Assembly (NCBI GenBank): GCA_025361765.1 | Contig: JANYJS010000006.1 | Coordinates: 1-38,076, forward strand | Direction: 5' to 3' | From: Bacillota bacterium | GTDB taxonomy: Bacteria; Bacillota; Clostridia; Peptostreptococcales; Anaerovoracaceae | Length of the DNA: 38,076 bases | Notes under the pieces: generated by a model | The model's database searches: none | What the model was told of the DNA's origin: nothing | The model's input: the letters and a program-made list of their open reading frames with translations, nothing else | Position numbers and translations under genes: made by a program | Shown: positions 15,961-23,883 of the stretch, one piece after another | Layout: every line of letters begins with the position of its first letter | Numbering within the stretch: the first letter of the stretch is position 1

Positions 15961-16040
15961 AAAAAGGTTTCCGAGCATTGAATTATTCTCACGGCTGTGC
16001 TGCCGCGAGTTCGATGCAAGGAAACCTCTATTTTATTTTT
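15961..16040. terminator. Long imperfect hairpin after the methyltransferase, probable terminator
   Basis: The outer stem is AGGTTTCC (15965-15972) with GGAAACCT (16020-16027). A middle stem of GCATTGAA with TTCGATGC follows, and the tip is CTCACGGC (15988-15995), loop TGTGCT, GCCGCGAG (16002-16009). Only a few mismatches and one five-base bulge interrupt about 24 pairs. An A-run precedes it and TATTTTATTTTT follows. The length and three-part structure exceed an ordinary terminator, so a REP-like or other mobile hairpin is possible. The rest of the 275-base gap holds the promoter described next. Confidence 0.72.
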
Positions 16041-16108
16041 CACAGTAACAGATCAACAGTTCTAGTATAGATGGGGTTGAGCCGATAGAATAGATGTGAA
16101 TTTCCTTG

Positions 16109-16140
16109 TAATTGCAATTAGGCTTTTGATGATGTAAAAT
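16109..16140 (+). promoter_or_regulatory. Promoter with palindromic operator before the DUF1801 gene
   Basis: A perfect 12-bp palindrome TAATTGCAATTA (16109-16120) encloses a -35-like TTGCAA (16112-16117). A -10-like TAAAAT (16135-16140) follows after 17 bases. A dimer bound to the palindrome would block RNA polymerase. The regulator is not identifiable here. Confidence 0.5.
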
Positions 16141-16180
16141 TAGCTAAGAGTTAGTATCGGTTGTTAAGGTAGAGATCTGT

Positions 16181-16540
16181 ATGGAAGCGAAAAAAGAGTG
16201 GCATTCAATCGATGCCTATATAGCTCAATTTGATCCAGAGATTCAAGAAAAACTCGATAAAATCAGGCAAGTAATCAGAAAAGAAGCGCTTGAGGCAGTA
16301 GAAAAAATCAGCTATCAGATGCCAACCTTTTGGCTTAATGGCAATCTGGTCCATTTTGCCGCTTTTAAAAAACATATTGGCTTTTATCCGACACCAAAAG
16401 CAATCGAAGACTTCGCAGAAGAACTGGCATTATATAAGACTGCAAAAGGGTCTATACAATTTCCGCTGGACAAACCCTTGCCCTTTGATTTGATTGGAAA
16501 GATTGTTCGCGCAAGGGTCGTCGATAACAAACAAAAATAA
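16181..16540 (+). CDS. DUF1801/YdhG-like protein
   Basis: This 119-residue soluble protein matches the DUF1801 (YdhG/frataxin-like fold) family: SIDAYIAQFDPEIQEKLDKI at the N-terminus, the ISYQMPTFWLNGNLVHFAAF core and KHIGFYPTP. The C-terminal GSIQFPLDKPLPFDLIGKIV is also typical. Bacillus YdhG-type members have been linked to iron handling, but most are uncharacterised. The ribosome binding site is weak (AAGGTAGAG, about 8 bases from the ATG). It is probably cotranscribed with the following membrane protein, 36 bases downstream. Confidence 0.85.
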   Translation: MEAKKEWHSIDAYIAQFDPEIQEKLDKIRQVIRKEALEAVEKISYQMPTFWLNGNLVHFAAFKKHIGFYPTPKAIEDFAEELALYKTAKGSIQFPLDKPLPFDLIGKIVRARVVDNKQK

Positions 16541-16571
16541 ACATGGGATATCAAAAATAAACATAGGAGGT
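16532..16571 (+). repeat. 20-bp tandem repeat that supplies a ribosome binding site
   Basis: Two 20-base units starting CAAAAATAAACAT occupy 16532-16551 and 16552-16571, and a third partial CAAAAATG contains the next start codon. The units differ near their ends (GGGATAT versus AGGAGGT), and the second carries the AGGAGG used by the downstream gene. The first unit includes the stop of the DUF1801 gene. Confidence 0.85.
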
Positions 16572-16576
16572 CAAAA

Positions 16577-17002
16577 ATGAGCACTCAAAAAACACATCCC
16601 TACGTTACACACCCTAAAGATCTCGTACAAAAGGAACTCCAAGGCCTAAATAGGTTTAATTATTGGCTTGCGGTCAAAATAACCAACGGGGTAGGCACCA
16701 TGTGGTGCGCCTATGCATTTTTGGTTATTGATTTATTCATGCTACCGCCGGTCATAAAGGCTGCCAACATCATGGTGTGGGTGACCTATATTGCTCAGAC
16801 GGTTCTTCAACTGGTACTGCTTCCCATCATTATGGTTGGACAGAATGTTATTCAGGGACAGAATGAATCCAAAGCCGATACGGATCATAAAACTCTGACT
16901 TATCTTGCCACCCTTCAGGATGAACAAATGCAGGAACTTAAAAACCAGACAGACATGCTGATTAAAATCGAATCCATTTTTGAGGTTATTAAAAGTAAAT
17001 AG
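16577..17002 (+). CDS. Two-TM membrane protein of unknown function (DUF1003-like layout)
   Basis: This 141-residue protein has a polar N-terminus (1-28), two hydrophobic segments (about 38-58 and 64-88) and a long charged C-terminal part likely to form a coiled coil (about residues 105-140, DEQMQELKNQTDMLIKIESI). NRFNYWLAVKI followed by GTMWCAYAF before the first helix recalls the DUF1003/low-affinity iron permease-like layout, but the match is weak and I do not assign it. Start ATG behind AGGAGG in a tandem repeat. The neighbour upstream is a DUF1801 protein. Confidence 0.72.
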   Translation: MSTQKTHPYVTHPKDLVQKELQGLNRFNYWLAVKITNGVGTMWCAYAFLVIDLFMLPPVIKAANIMVWVTYIAQTVLQLVLLPIIMVGQNVIQGQNESKADTDHKTLTYLATLQDEQMQELKNQTDMLIKIESIFEVIKSK

Positions 17003-17108
17003 ATGAGTAAAGTGTGCTAAATAATTAATTTTGTGAACATGATTTCAGAGAATTCTTTAAGCGCGCAAAAAAGACTTTGGGAACAAGTGGGATATAGGCA
17101 GATTAAAT

Positions 17109-17116
17109 GCTATAAT
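17109..17116 (+). promoter_or_regulatory. Extended -10 promoter for the DEAD-box helicase
   Basis: TGCTATAAT around 17108-17116 is an extended -10 element (TGnTATAAT). No good -35 is seen. Transcription would begin near 17123, which supports the helicase start at 17154 over the ATG at 17130. Confidence 0.55.
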
Positions 17117-17153
17117 GAATCATTAGGCAATGATGAAAGAGGGCAATAATGTA

Positions 17154-18674
17154 ATGGAAAACAGTTTCAATAAGATGGGCGTATCCCCTCCTATTTTGAA
17201 AGCAATAGAAGAGATGGGCTTTAGCGCACCAACTGAAGTACAAAGTCAGGCAATTCCGCATATATTGAATAAAGAGGATCTCATCGTGATGTCAAAGACT
17301 GGCAGTGGAAAAACTGCAGTTTTCGGCGTATCCATGCTTCAAATGATAGACCCATTAGCTATAGGACCGCAAGGGCTCATACTGACACCAACTCGGGAGC
17401 TTGCCGTGCAGATTGACAGCGATATCAAGCAAATCGGCAAATATCTTCCCCACAAGACGACAGCGGTCTATGGGCAGCATAATATCAATGTGGAAATTCA
17501 AGCCATCAACCAAGGCGTTTCAATCATAAGCGGAACTCCCGGACGGGTGTTTGATCATATTCGTCATGGAAAAATAATGACCAAAAATATACGATTCCTG
17601 GTACTTGATGAAGCGGATAGAATGCTTGATATGGGATTCCTTTATCAAGTGGTCCGGATTATTAAAACCCTCCCAAAAGATCGGGTGACACTTCTGTTTT
17701 CAGCCACTATACCAACTGAGGTGCGCAGAATTTGTACCGAGTATATGAAAAACCCAGTGACCATTGAGATTGAATCTTTAACGAAGACAGTGGATACCAC
17801 TGAGCAAATTTATTATAGAGTGGAGAGAAGCGAGAAAACGCTTCAGCTTCACCGCATACTTATGGTGGAACAGCCTGAAAGCTGTATTATCTTTTGCAAT
17901 ACCAGGTTTGCCGTTGATCGTGTGCAAATCTTTTTATCAAAAAGAGGTCATGCCTGCCAGATTCTTCACGGCGATGTTCCTCAAGTCAAGCGTACGAAGA
18001 CCATTGAGCAGTTTAAGCGTGGTGATTTTCATCTGCTTATAGCCACAGATGTTGCTGCTAGAGGCATTCATATCGATGAGCTTTCTTTGGTCATCAATTA
18101 TGATGTGCCGATAGAAAAAGATAGCTATGTTCATAGAATTGGACGAACTGGCCGAATCGGAAATGGCGGCCGCGCGATCACTCTGGTTACAGGTGAGGAC
18201 ATCATGGGTCTATACGAGATTGAAGAGCACATTGGTGCCATGATTATTGAGAAAGAACTTCCATCTGAGATTGAGTTTAATGAGTGTAGAGAGGCAGCTG
18301 AGATATGGATTAATGATCATGCACAAGTTATTCCGCTTCACACGAAGCTTCCTATTCATTCAGGGATGGCACAGAAGCAGCCAGTAAAACCAAGTCAACA
18401 TTCGGCAAGGCCAACTCGGCATTCGGAAAGCCCGAGGCATAATGAGAGACCAGTTCACCCTGTAAGGCAAGACAAATCCCAGCAATCTGTAGCAAGAAAT
18501 CTGGCACCTGAGGTTCAATCTTCGCAGGCACCTGAGGTTAAATCCTCGCAAGCACCTAAGGTTCAATCTTCGCAAGCACCTGAGGTTCAATCTTCGCAAG
18601 CACCCATGTCGGCAAAGGCGCCCACGTTTATACAGCGCTTGGCAAATCAGCTATTTAAAAAAAATATGAAATAA
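17154..18674 (+). CDS. DEAD-box ATP-dependent RNA helicase
   Basis: This is a 506-residue cytoplasmic RNA helicase that remodels RNA structure, of the type acting in cold adaptation, ribosome assembly or mRNA decay. All core motifs are present: Q motif (FNKMGVSPPILKAIEEMGF with PTEVQSQAIP), SKTGSGKTAV, PTRELA, GTPGR, DEAD, SAT, RGIHIDELSLVINYD and HRIGRTGR. The core covers about residues 1-375. The remaining tail is basic and low-complexity (His, Arg, Ser, Pro rich) and contains four tandem copies of the 8-residue unit APEVQSSQ, encoded by 24-bp repeats. No DbpA-type RNA-binding domain is seen. Start chosen at 17154 because of GAGGG spacing and the extended -10 just upstream. Confidence 0.94.
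   Translation: MENSFNKMGVSPPILKAIEEMGFSAPTEVQSQAIPHILNKEDLIVMSKTGSGKTAVFGVSMLQMIDPLAIGPQGLILTPTRELAVQIDSDIKQIGKYLPHKTTAVYGQHNINVEIQAINQGVSIISGTPGRVFDHIRHGKIMTKNIRFLVLDEADRMLDMGFLYQVVRIIKTLPKDRVTLLFSATIPTEVRRICTEYMKNPVTIEIESLTKTVDTTEQIYYRVERSEKTLQLHRILMVEQPESCIIFCNTRFAVDRVQIFLSKRGHACQILHGDVPQVKRTKTIEQFKRGDFHLLIATDVAARGIHIDELSLVINYDVPIEKDSYVHRIGRTGRIGNGGRAITLVTGEDIMGLYEIEEHIGAMIIEKELPSEIEFNECREAAEIWINDHAQVIPLHTKLPIHSGMAQKQPVKPSQHSARPTRHSESPRHNERPVHPVRQDKSQQSVARNLAPEVQSSQAPEVKSSQAPKVQSSQAPEVQSSQAPMSAKAPTFIQRLANQLFKKNMK
18504..18605 (+). repeat. 24-bp x4 in-frame tandem repeat in the helicase tail
   Basis: Four 24-base units beginning GCACCTGAGGTTCAATC (with single-base variants) run from 18504 to 18599, with a partial fifth (GCACCC). 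Each encodes APEVQSSQ or a close variant (K replaces Q or E). The copy number probably changes by slippage without breaking the frame. Confidence 0.92.
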
Positions 18675-18790
18675 AAAAACAGTATGAAACAAATGGGAAA
18701 CCAGAATCATATAAATTCGAAGCATATGACTTTATTATGCAGAATTAAATAATACGTAAAAATAGACTAATTGAAAAGAAGGGGAATTTT

Positions 18791-18946
18791 ATGAAAATAA
18801 CAAAAAAACTTGGCATGACACTGCTGGCAGTTTGGCTGATCCTTAATGGACTTTTGCAGATTATGAGCATACCAATTCCTGCCATAGGCATGATTATGGT
18901 CATATTAGCTATTGCTTCAGGTGTTCTCATACTTCTGGGACGTTAA
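18791..18946 (+). CDS. Small two-TM membrane protein (51 aa)
   Basis: This short gene encodes a 51-residue, almost entirely hydrophobic protein: a basic start (MKITKKLGM), helix 1 (about 9-24, LLAVWLILNGLLQI), a Pro-containing turn (SIPIPAIG) and helix 2 (about 32-50, ending LILLGR). GAAGGGG lies about 8 bases before the ATG. Small proteins of this shape, ending in a similar IASGVLILLGR stretch, are widespread in bacteria but have no known function. It stands alone between the helicase and a leftward small gene, with which it converges 13 bases away. Confidence 0.72.
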   Translation: MKITKKLGMTLLAVWLILNGLLQIMSIPIPAIGMIMVILAIASGVLILLGR

Positions 18947-18959
18947 AAATCCAAGTCTA

Positions 18960-19199
18960 TCATTTCTCTATGGTTGTCTCTGAATTTTTCAAAACAATAC
19001 GTAGAAATTTTGTCATAAGTGGTGCGTAGGTAACAACAAAAACAACTCCTGCGATTGCAGACGCGTGTTTTCTGTGCTTTTTAGGCACGCCCAAACCGGT
19101 TAAAACACCAATAGATATCAGACAGAATTTAACGAGAGCGAAGTCAGCCAAATTCATTTGGCTTTTAAATTTTTCAGCGTATCCGATTAATTCTTTCAT
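18960..19199 (-). CDS. Small membrane protein (79 aa), uncharacterised conserved type
   Basis: This encodes a 79-residue protein with an amphipathic start (MKELIGYAEKFKSQMNLADF), a hydrophobic helix (about 22-37, LVKFCLISIGVLTGLGV), a basic turn (PKKHRKHA) and a second helix (about 47-68). AGGAGG sits 8 bases before the ATG at 19199, which is why I did not use the longer frame to 19397 that runs into the MATE gene. Similar short clostridial proteins are sometimes labelled as phosphate-transport permeases without evidence. It is divergent from the MATE exporter gene, 116 bases away. Confidence 0.75.
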   Translation of the reverse strand: MKELIGYAEKFKSQMNLADFALVKFCLISIGVLTGLGVPKKHRKHASAIAGVVFVVTYAPLMTKFLRIVLKNSETTIEK

Positions 19200-19315
19200 T
19201 AAAAAGACCTCCTTTTGGCGATTTAAGATAGAATTAGAACTATAAATGTTGTCTTGACTATATACCCTAATTGACAGGAAGTCAAAAATGAACAAAAACT
19301 GGAGGTCGCAACACA

Positions 19316-20689
19316 ATGGCAAATGACACAAATAGGGCAAACCGCCTCGGAGAGAATTCTGTAGGTAGGCTCCTACTTTCCTTTTCCTTACCTGCAATCA
19401 TAGCCATGATTGCCAATGCCCTATATAACGTAGTGGACAGCATCTTTGTAGGAAGAGGAGTAGGATCCCTCGCCCTAACGGCGGTGACCATAGCCTTTCC
19501 GATCATGATTATGCTGATGGCTTTTGGCATGCTGATTGGAATTGGTGCAACAGCCTTAATCTCCATTAAGCTTGGTCAGCAGAAGCACGACGAGGCTGAA
19601 AAAATATTGGGCAATGCTTTTGCAGCAACAATCATCATGGGGGTTTTAATATCAGGCAGTACGCTGTATTTTCTTGACCCCATTCTCAGATTTCTAGGCG
19701 CAACTCCTGATATTTTTGATTATACCAAACAATTCACAACGGTTATTCTTATTGGATCCGTATTCCAGTTTATATCCTTTGGTATCAACAACATCATCCG
19801 GGCAGAGGGCAATCCTGTCATATCAATGGCAACAATGCTGTTTTCGGCCGGTATGAACACCATACTAAACCCGATTTTCATCTTTGTGTTTCATTGGGGA
19901 ATTAGAGGCTCGGCCCTGGCGACAATAATCACTCAGATTTTGGTTTCGGCCTATATCATCTATCACTTTACTTACGGTCGCAGCAATCTGAAGCTACGCT
20001 GGAAATACTTTAAAATAGAAAGCCAAGTACTGCTTAAAATCTTTGCCATTGGCTTATCTCCATTCCTGCTTCAAATGGCAGCAAGTGTAACGACGTTTCT
20101 TTTTAACAACTATCTTTTGGTTTATGGCGGGGAGATGGCTGTTGCTGCTATGGGCGTCATTACCCGGACCACAATGATGATCTTGATGCCGATATTCGGC
20201 ATTAATCAAGGCGCACAGCCTATTATCGGGTATAACTATGGTGCTAAAAAGTATGACCGGGTCAAGAGGACTTTGTTTTTGGCATCGATAGCGGCAACAA
20301 GCATTTGTATTGTTGGCTTTGGAATTATCCAGCTTTTTAGCCTGCAAATCATACAGCTTTTCAACAGTGATCAGGCGCTTATTGACATTGGTGTTCGCGG
20401 AATCAGAATTTACCTCATAATGCTACCGATCGTTGGCGTTCAAATCATCATTACCAACTATTTTCAGGCCATTGGAAAAGCTTCAAAAGCCATCCTGTTA
20501 AGTCTGACAAGACAGGTGATTTTCCTGATTCCACTAATCATTTTCTTGCCTCAGTTCTTCAAACTGGATGGTATTTGGATGGCGGGCCCAATTTCGGACT
20601 TTATGGCTTCGCTGCTGGCGTGCATTCTACTTTACAAGGAATTCAAGCATTTGGACGATAAACATGAGCAGTCATTGTATACTGTATAA
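19316..20689 (+). CDS. MATE family multidrug/cation antiporter
   Basis: This is a 457-residue protein with about twelve membrane helices, of the MATE (multidrug and toxic compound extrusion) family, which exports drugs or metabolites in exchange for Na+ or H+. Early motifs are LLLSFSLPAIIAMIANALYNVVDSIFVGR and GIGATALISIKLGQ. The second half repeats the pattern with GINQGAQPIIGYNYGAKKYDRVKR. The NorM/DinF-type length is normal. Start ATG behind GGAGGTC. No MarR or TetR gene is next to it, so regulation and substrate are unknown. Confidence 0.94.
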   Translation: MANDTNRANRLGENSVGRLLLSFSLPAIIAMIANALYNVVDSIFVGRGVGSLALTAVTIAFPIMIMLMAFGMLIGIGATALISIKLGQQKHDEAEKILGNAFAATIIMGVLISGSTLYFLDPILRFLGATPDIFDYTKQFTTVILIGSVFQFISFGINNIIRAEGNPVISMATMLFSAGMNTILNPIFIFVFHWGIRGSALATIITQILVSAYIIYHFTYGRSNLKLRWKYFKIESQVLLKIFAIGLSPFLLQMAASVTTFLFNNYLLVYGGEMAVAAMGVITRTTMMILMPIFGINQGAQPIIGYNYGAKKYDRVKRTLFLASIAATSICIVGFGIIQLFSLQIIQLFNSDQALIDIGVRGIRIYLIMLPIVGVQIIITNYFQAIGKASKAILLSLTRQVIFLIPLIIFLPQFFKLDGIWMAGPISDFMASLLACILLYKEFKHLDDKHEQSLYTV

Positions 20690-20840
20690 AATGCCTCAGA
20701 AGTATTGTAAAATACAAAAATAGGGACTAAAATTAGGATGAACAAATTTATAAAAGTATTATCATAAAAACGTACAAACTTACCAACATACCAATTTACT
20801 ACAACTGATAAAATTGAATAGAAAAAGGAGTGTAGATATT

Positions 20841-22103
20841 ATGATTACCTGCGACACAAAAAGAATGGAAGATAAGATCGTTACATTCAGCAAGTTTGGC
20901 GATGCCGGGCATGGCGGGATCACCAGATACTCGTTATCACCTGAAGCGCATCAGGCCAGAGATGAATACGTTAAAAGAATGAAAGCCATTGGGGCCAACA
21001 TTGAAACCGACGATATGGCCAATATGTACGCCACACTTGAGGGTTCAGAAAAAGGCTTGAAGAGAATCGTTATGGGATCTCACGTTGACTCCGTAAAGAA
21101 TGGCGGAAATTATGACGGCGTTTTGGGCGTTTTGACTGCAATGGAAGTTTTAGAAACTATAGAAGCAGAAAAAATTCCGCATAGGCATCCAATTACGGCC
21201 ATGATTTGGACCAATGAAGAAGGATCCCTTTACCCTCCAGCTATGATGTCCTCTGGGGTGATCTGCAATCAGTATTTGCCGCCAGAAATAGCAAAAAAAT
21301 TCATTAAGGAAAATATGCTCGCCTCAAAAAGCGTTTTGGATAAGACCAGCACTTTTGGAGAAGCTTTAGACAAGAGCCTGTATAAAGGAGATCAGAAAAA
21401 TAGGCTGAACCCTGATGACTATATGGCCATGTTTGAACTTCATATTGAACAAGGCCCAATCCTTGAAGATGCTAAAAAAGAAATTGGTGTTGTCACCTGC
21501 GTGCTAGGTATGTTCAACTATAGAATCAGATTTTACGGTCAGTCTGACCATGCAGGAACAACCCCCATGCATAAGAGACAAGACGCCCTTTTCGCAGCTG
21601 CCAAAGCACTTTGCTACCTCCATGAAGAAATAGATAAGCTGGGCAGACCAGAGCTTGTTTATACAACCGGTGAAATTCTCTGTCATCCAAATGTCCATAC
21701 TGTTATTCCTGATTTAGTTGATTTTTCTATCGACGTGAGACATGAAGATCCAGCAGTAAGGGCGAAGGTACTTTCTATCGTAAAAAGTTTGGATGGCAAA
21801 ACTATAGAGAGATGCAAAGGCGAAGTAGAAATGGCATGGACTCGTGACACGGTTTACTTTGATAAGGAATTAGTCGGATTTGTTCAGGAGAGCGCAGATG
21901 AACTTGGACTATCCAATCAGACGATCAACAGCGGTGCCGGACATGATGCGCAGTTTGCATCCTACATGCTACCAACCACGATGATTTTCGTCCCGTCAAA
22001 GGATGGACACAGTCATTGCGAGCCTGAATTTACAACCGTTGAACAATGTACAGCCGGAGCAAGCGTCATGCTGAATGCCGTGCTGAAGACTGATAAAAAA
22101 TAG
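20841..22103 (+). CDS. M20-family N-carbamoyl-amino acid hydrolase / allantoate amidohydrolase
   Basis: This 420-residue metallohydrolase belongs to the M20 branch holding N-carbamoyl-L-amino acid hydrolase, beta-ureidopropionase and allantoate amidohydrolase. Metal-site motifs are GSHVDSV (His81), NYDGVLG (Asp92), the EEGSLYPP acid pair (near 126), ELHIEQGPILED, and GAGHDAQF and DGHSHCEPE near the C-terminus. DHAGTTPM starts the lid domain. I chose the ATG at 20841 behind AAAGGAG; a longer frame begins at 20814 without such a site. It stands alone between the MATE gene and a terminator. Substrate specificity cannot be told by eye. A role in pyrimidine/hydantoin or purine degradation is plausible. 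Confidence 0.88.
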   Translation: MITCDTKRMEDKIVTFSKFGDAGHGGITRYSLSPEAHQARDEYVKRMKAIGANIETDDMANMYATLEGSEKGLKRIVMGSHVDSVKNGGNYDGVLGVLTAMEVLETIEAEKIPHRHPITAMIWTNEEGSLYPPAMMSSGVICNQYLPPEIAKKFIKENMLASKSVLDKTSTFGEALDKSLYKGDQKNRLNPDDYMAMFELHIEQGPILEDAKKEIGVVTCVLGMFNYRIRFYGQSDHAGTTPMHKRQDALFAAAKALCYLHEEIDKLGRPELVYTTGEILCHPNVHTVIPDLVDFSIDVRHEDPAVRAKVLSIVKSLDGKTIERCKGEVEMAWTRDTVYFDKELVGFVQESADELGLSNQTINSGAGHDAQFASYMLPTTMIFVPSKDGHSHCEPEFTTVEQCTAGASVMLNAVLKTDKK

Positions 22104-22126
22104 ACCCACGATTATCAATAAAAGTT

Positions 22127-22165
22127 AAAGCCCGAATGCACATCACTTGCCTTCGGGCTTTGTTT
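22127..22165. terminator. Bidirectional terminator between convergent genes
   Basis: AAAGCCCGAA (22127-22136) pairs perfectly with TTCGGGCTTT (22152-22161) around a 15-base loop, flanked by A- and T-rich ends. It separates the rightward M20 gene from the leftward antiporter gene. Confidence 0.85.
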
Positions 22166-22194
22166 ATTAGGATAGTGTTCCAAGCTGCGCAGGT

Positions 22195-23580
22195 TTAAAA
22201 ATAGAGCAGTGCAACCAGACAGAATAGAGGCATGAGGATACAGATACTATAGACCATATATTTAAAGAAGCTAGGCATGGGGACACCTGACTCTTCGGCA
22301 ATAGAACGAACCATGAAGTTGGGTGCATTACCAATATAGGTGATGGCACCGAAGAAGACAGATCCTGCAGATACAGCCATTAAATAGGCTGGATTTTGAG
22401 CAAGCAGGTTGGTGACGGCTGGCGCTTCAGCCATTCCGGGATAGAACTGGCCTAAAGCGGTATTGAAGAATGTTAAGTAAGTGGGCGCATTATCAAGGAA
22501 GCTGGATAACGCTCCGGAGATAAAGAAATAGTGAACTGGTTCAGTGACTGCGTTGGTTATAAAGGAAAGGGACCCTGTTGCCCCTGATTTTAGCATAGCC
22601 AGCACTGGTGCCATGGTTACGAAGATGCCGAAGAAAAGATAGGTCACTTCCAAAATGGGCGACCAGCTAAACTCATTTTCTTCACGAAGAGACTTGGGTG
22701 TAATCCTGCAGGATATTAGTATAATCAAAATTAGGGCGGCATTACGGATGATATTTTCAAGGCCGGTATCTACACTTAGAATAGAGATCACGTTCATTTT
22801 GACAACGCCGCTGAAGATAACAACACCGACAATCGCTGCCAGCAAAATAAAGTTGCCTCCACCCAATATTTCAAATTTTTTGCCAGGAGTTGGCTCTGTT
22901 ATTATGTGAGCCTCAAGTTCTTTATCTTCTGACAAAGCGCTTTGCTCTTTGGCTTCTTTTTTGAGATGGTATTTGTCAAAGACATAATAAATCATGAGAA
23001 GAGGAATGAGTACTGTAAGCATAGGCAAAATTAGGCGTAAAGTCCAAAAGAAGGGAACTCCATGGAGGAAGCCTAGGAATAATGGTGGATCTCCAAGGGG
23101 CGTGAGTGCGCCACCAACATTTGCTACAGCAAAGATGAAAAACACCACCATAAATGCCCGATATTTACGATGCTTGTTGACCCTTATAAAAGGTCTGATT
23201 AATAACATGGCAGCACCTGTTGTTCCCATCCAGGAGGCTAAAAAGGCGCCAACGGCTAGAAAACCAATATTGACTCCCGTAGTTCCCTTTAAGGAAGTGC
23301 GTAAAAGAATGCCACCTCCTACTGTGAATAACGCGCCAAGCAGAATTAAAAAAGGAATATAATCTGCGATCATAACTGTTAATAGTTCGTTTATGCCCTC
23401 TCCTCGATACGTATAAACCAATGGGATCGCAACTAGAGCCGCCCAGGCGGCAGAGAGCTTCCCAAAATGATGATGCCAAATATGGGGAAATAAGACAGGT
23501 CCTAATGCGATCGATAATAACATGCCGACAAAAGGAATGGCTGAATATAGGGGTAGTACTGTGCCCAAGGAATGTTCCAT
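22195..23580 (-). CDS. NhaD/CitMHS-type sodium:proton antiporter
   Basis: This is a 461-residue polytopic membrane protein of the ion-transporter superfamily that includes NhaD, ArsB and CitMHS. Typical elements are ILLGALFTVGGGILL, SWMGTTGAAMLLIRP, the re-entrant-loop signature ANVGGALTPLGDPPLFLGFL, and SGALSSFLDNAPTYLTFFN in the second half, with pseudo-repeat symmetry. Charged loops include DKYHLKKEAKEQSALSEDKE. It probably exchanges Na+ for protons. The ATG at 23580 follows GGAGAGG. Just upstream lies a duplicated 40-bp AT-rich segment that probably holds its promoter. It is transcribed alone. Confidence 0.85.
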   Translation of the reverse strand: MEHSLGTVLPLYSAIPFVGMLLSIALGPVLFPHIWHHHFGKLSAAWAALVAIPLVYTYRGEGINELLTVMIADYIPFLILLGALFTVGGGILLRTSLKGTTGVNIGFLAVGAFLASWMGTTGAAMLLIRPFIRVNKHRKYRAFMVVFFIFAVANVGGALTPLGDPPLFLGFLHGVPFFWTLRLILPMLTVLIPLLMIYYVFDKYHLKKEAKEQSALSEDKELEAHIITEPTPGKKFEILGGGNFILLAAIVGVVIFSGVVKMNVISILSVDTGLENIIRNAALILIILISCRITPKSLREENEFSWSPILEVTYLFFGIFVTMAPVLAMLKSGATGSLSFITNAVTEPVHYFFISGALSSFLDNAPTYLTFFNTALGQFYPGMAEAPAVTNLLAQNPAYLMAVSAGSVFFGAITYIGNAPNFMVRSIAEESGVPMPSFFKYMVYSICILMPLFCLVALLYF

Positions 23581-23592
23581 GATGTCCTCTCC

Positions 23593-23672
23593 TTTAATAT
23601 AATAAATATTTTAATTATAAAAATTCTTAACATTTAATATAATAAATATTTTAATTATAAAAATTCTTAACA
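23593..23672. repeat. Perfect 40-bp tandem duplication upstream of the antiporter gene
   Basis: Two identical 40-base units lie head to tail at 23593-23632 and 23633-23672, each starting TTTAATATAATAAATATTTT and ending TTCTTAACA. Read leftward, each copy contains TATAAT and TATTAT -10-like hexamers, so the antiporter promoter may be duplicated. The 303-base gap 23581-23883 holds this repeat, the topB promoter and a leader hairpin. Confidence 0.92.
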
Positions 23673-23797
23673 TTGGAGTATAATGCAAAATACATGCCAT
23701 TAAGGAGTGCTGAATTTAGAATATTACGAATACTGTGAAAATGAGGGGAATCTATTCATAATGATAGTTTAAGTGATGCATGAAGACAACTAAATTA

Positions 23798-23806
23798 TGA
23801 TATAAT
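23798..23806 (+). promoter_or_regulatory. Extended -10 promoter for topB
   Basis: TGATATAAT (TGnTATAAT) at 23798-23806 is an extended -10 element; no good -35 is seen. It would give a leader of about 70 bases that contains the inverted repeat at 23823-23868. Confidence 0.5.
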
Positions 23807-23822
23807 CCGATACAAACATGGG

Positions 23823-23868
23823 AAAGCGATGTACAATGCTTGCATATGATGTATTTTAACATCGCTTT
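23823..23868 (+). promoter_or_regulatory. 10-bp perfect inverted repeat in the topB leader
   Basis: AAAGCGATGT (23823-23832) is matched exactly by ACATCGCTTT (23859-23868) around 26 bases. It ends 6 bases before the GGAG of topB. It could be a leader hairpin affecting translation or a DNA operator. No T-tract follows, so a terminator is unlikely. Confidence 0.55.
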
Positions 23869-23883
23869 GAGATTGGAGATATT

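Noticed and set aside
18360-18605. Regular repeats that might suggest a CRISPR array
   Set aside because: Units are contiguous without spacers, in frame with the helicase, and encode a peptide repeat.
18960-19397. A longer 145-codon reading of the small leftward membrane protein
   Set aside because: The extra N-terminus runs into the divergent MATE gene, while an AGGAGG site marks the shorter start at 19199.
22655-23362. Rightward open frames across the antiporter gene
   Set aside because: They are shadows of a clearly coding membrane protein on the other strand and show biased low-quality composition.
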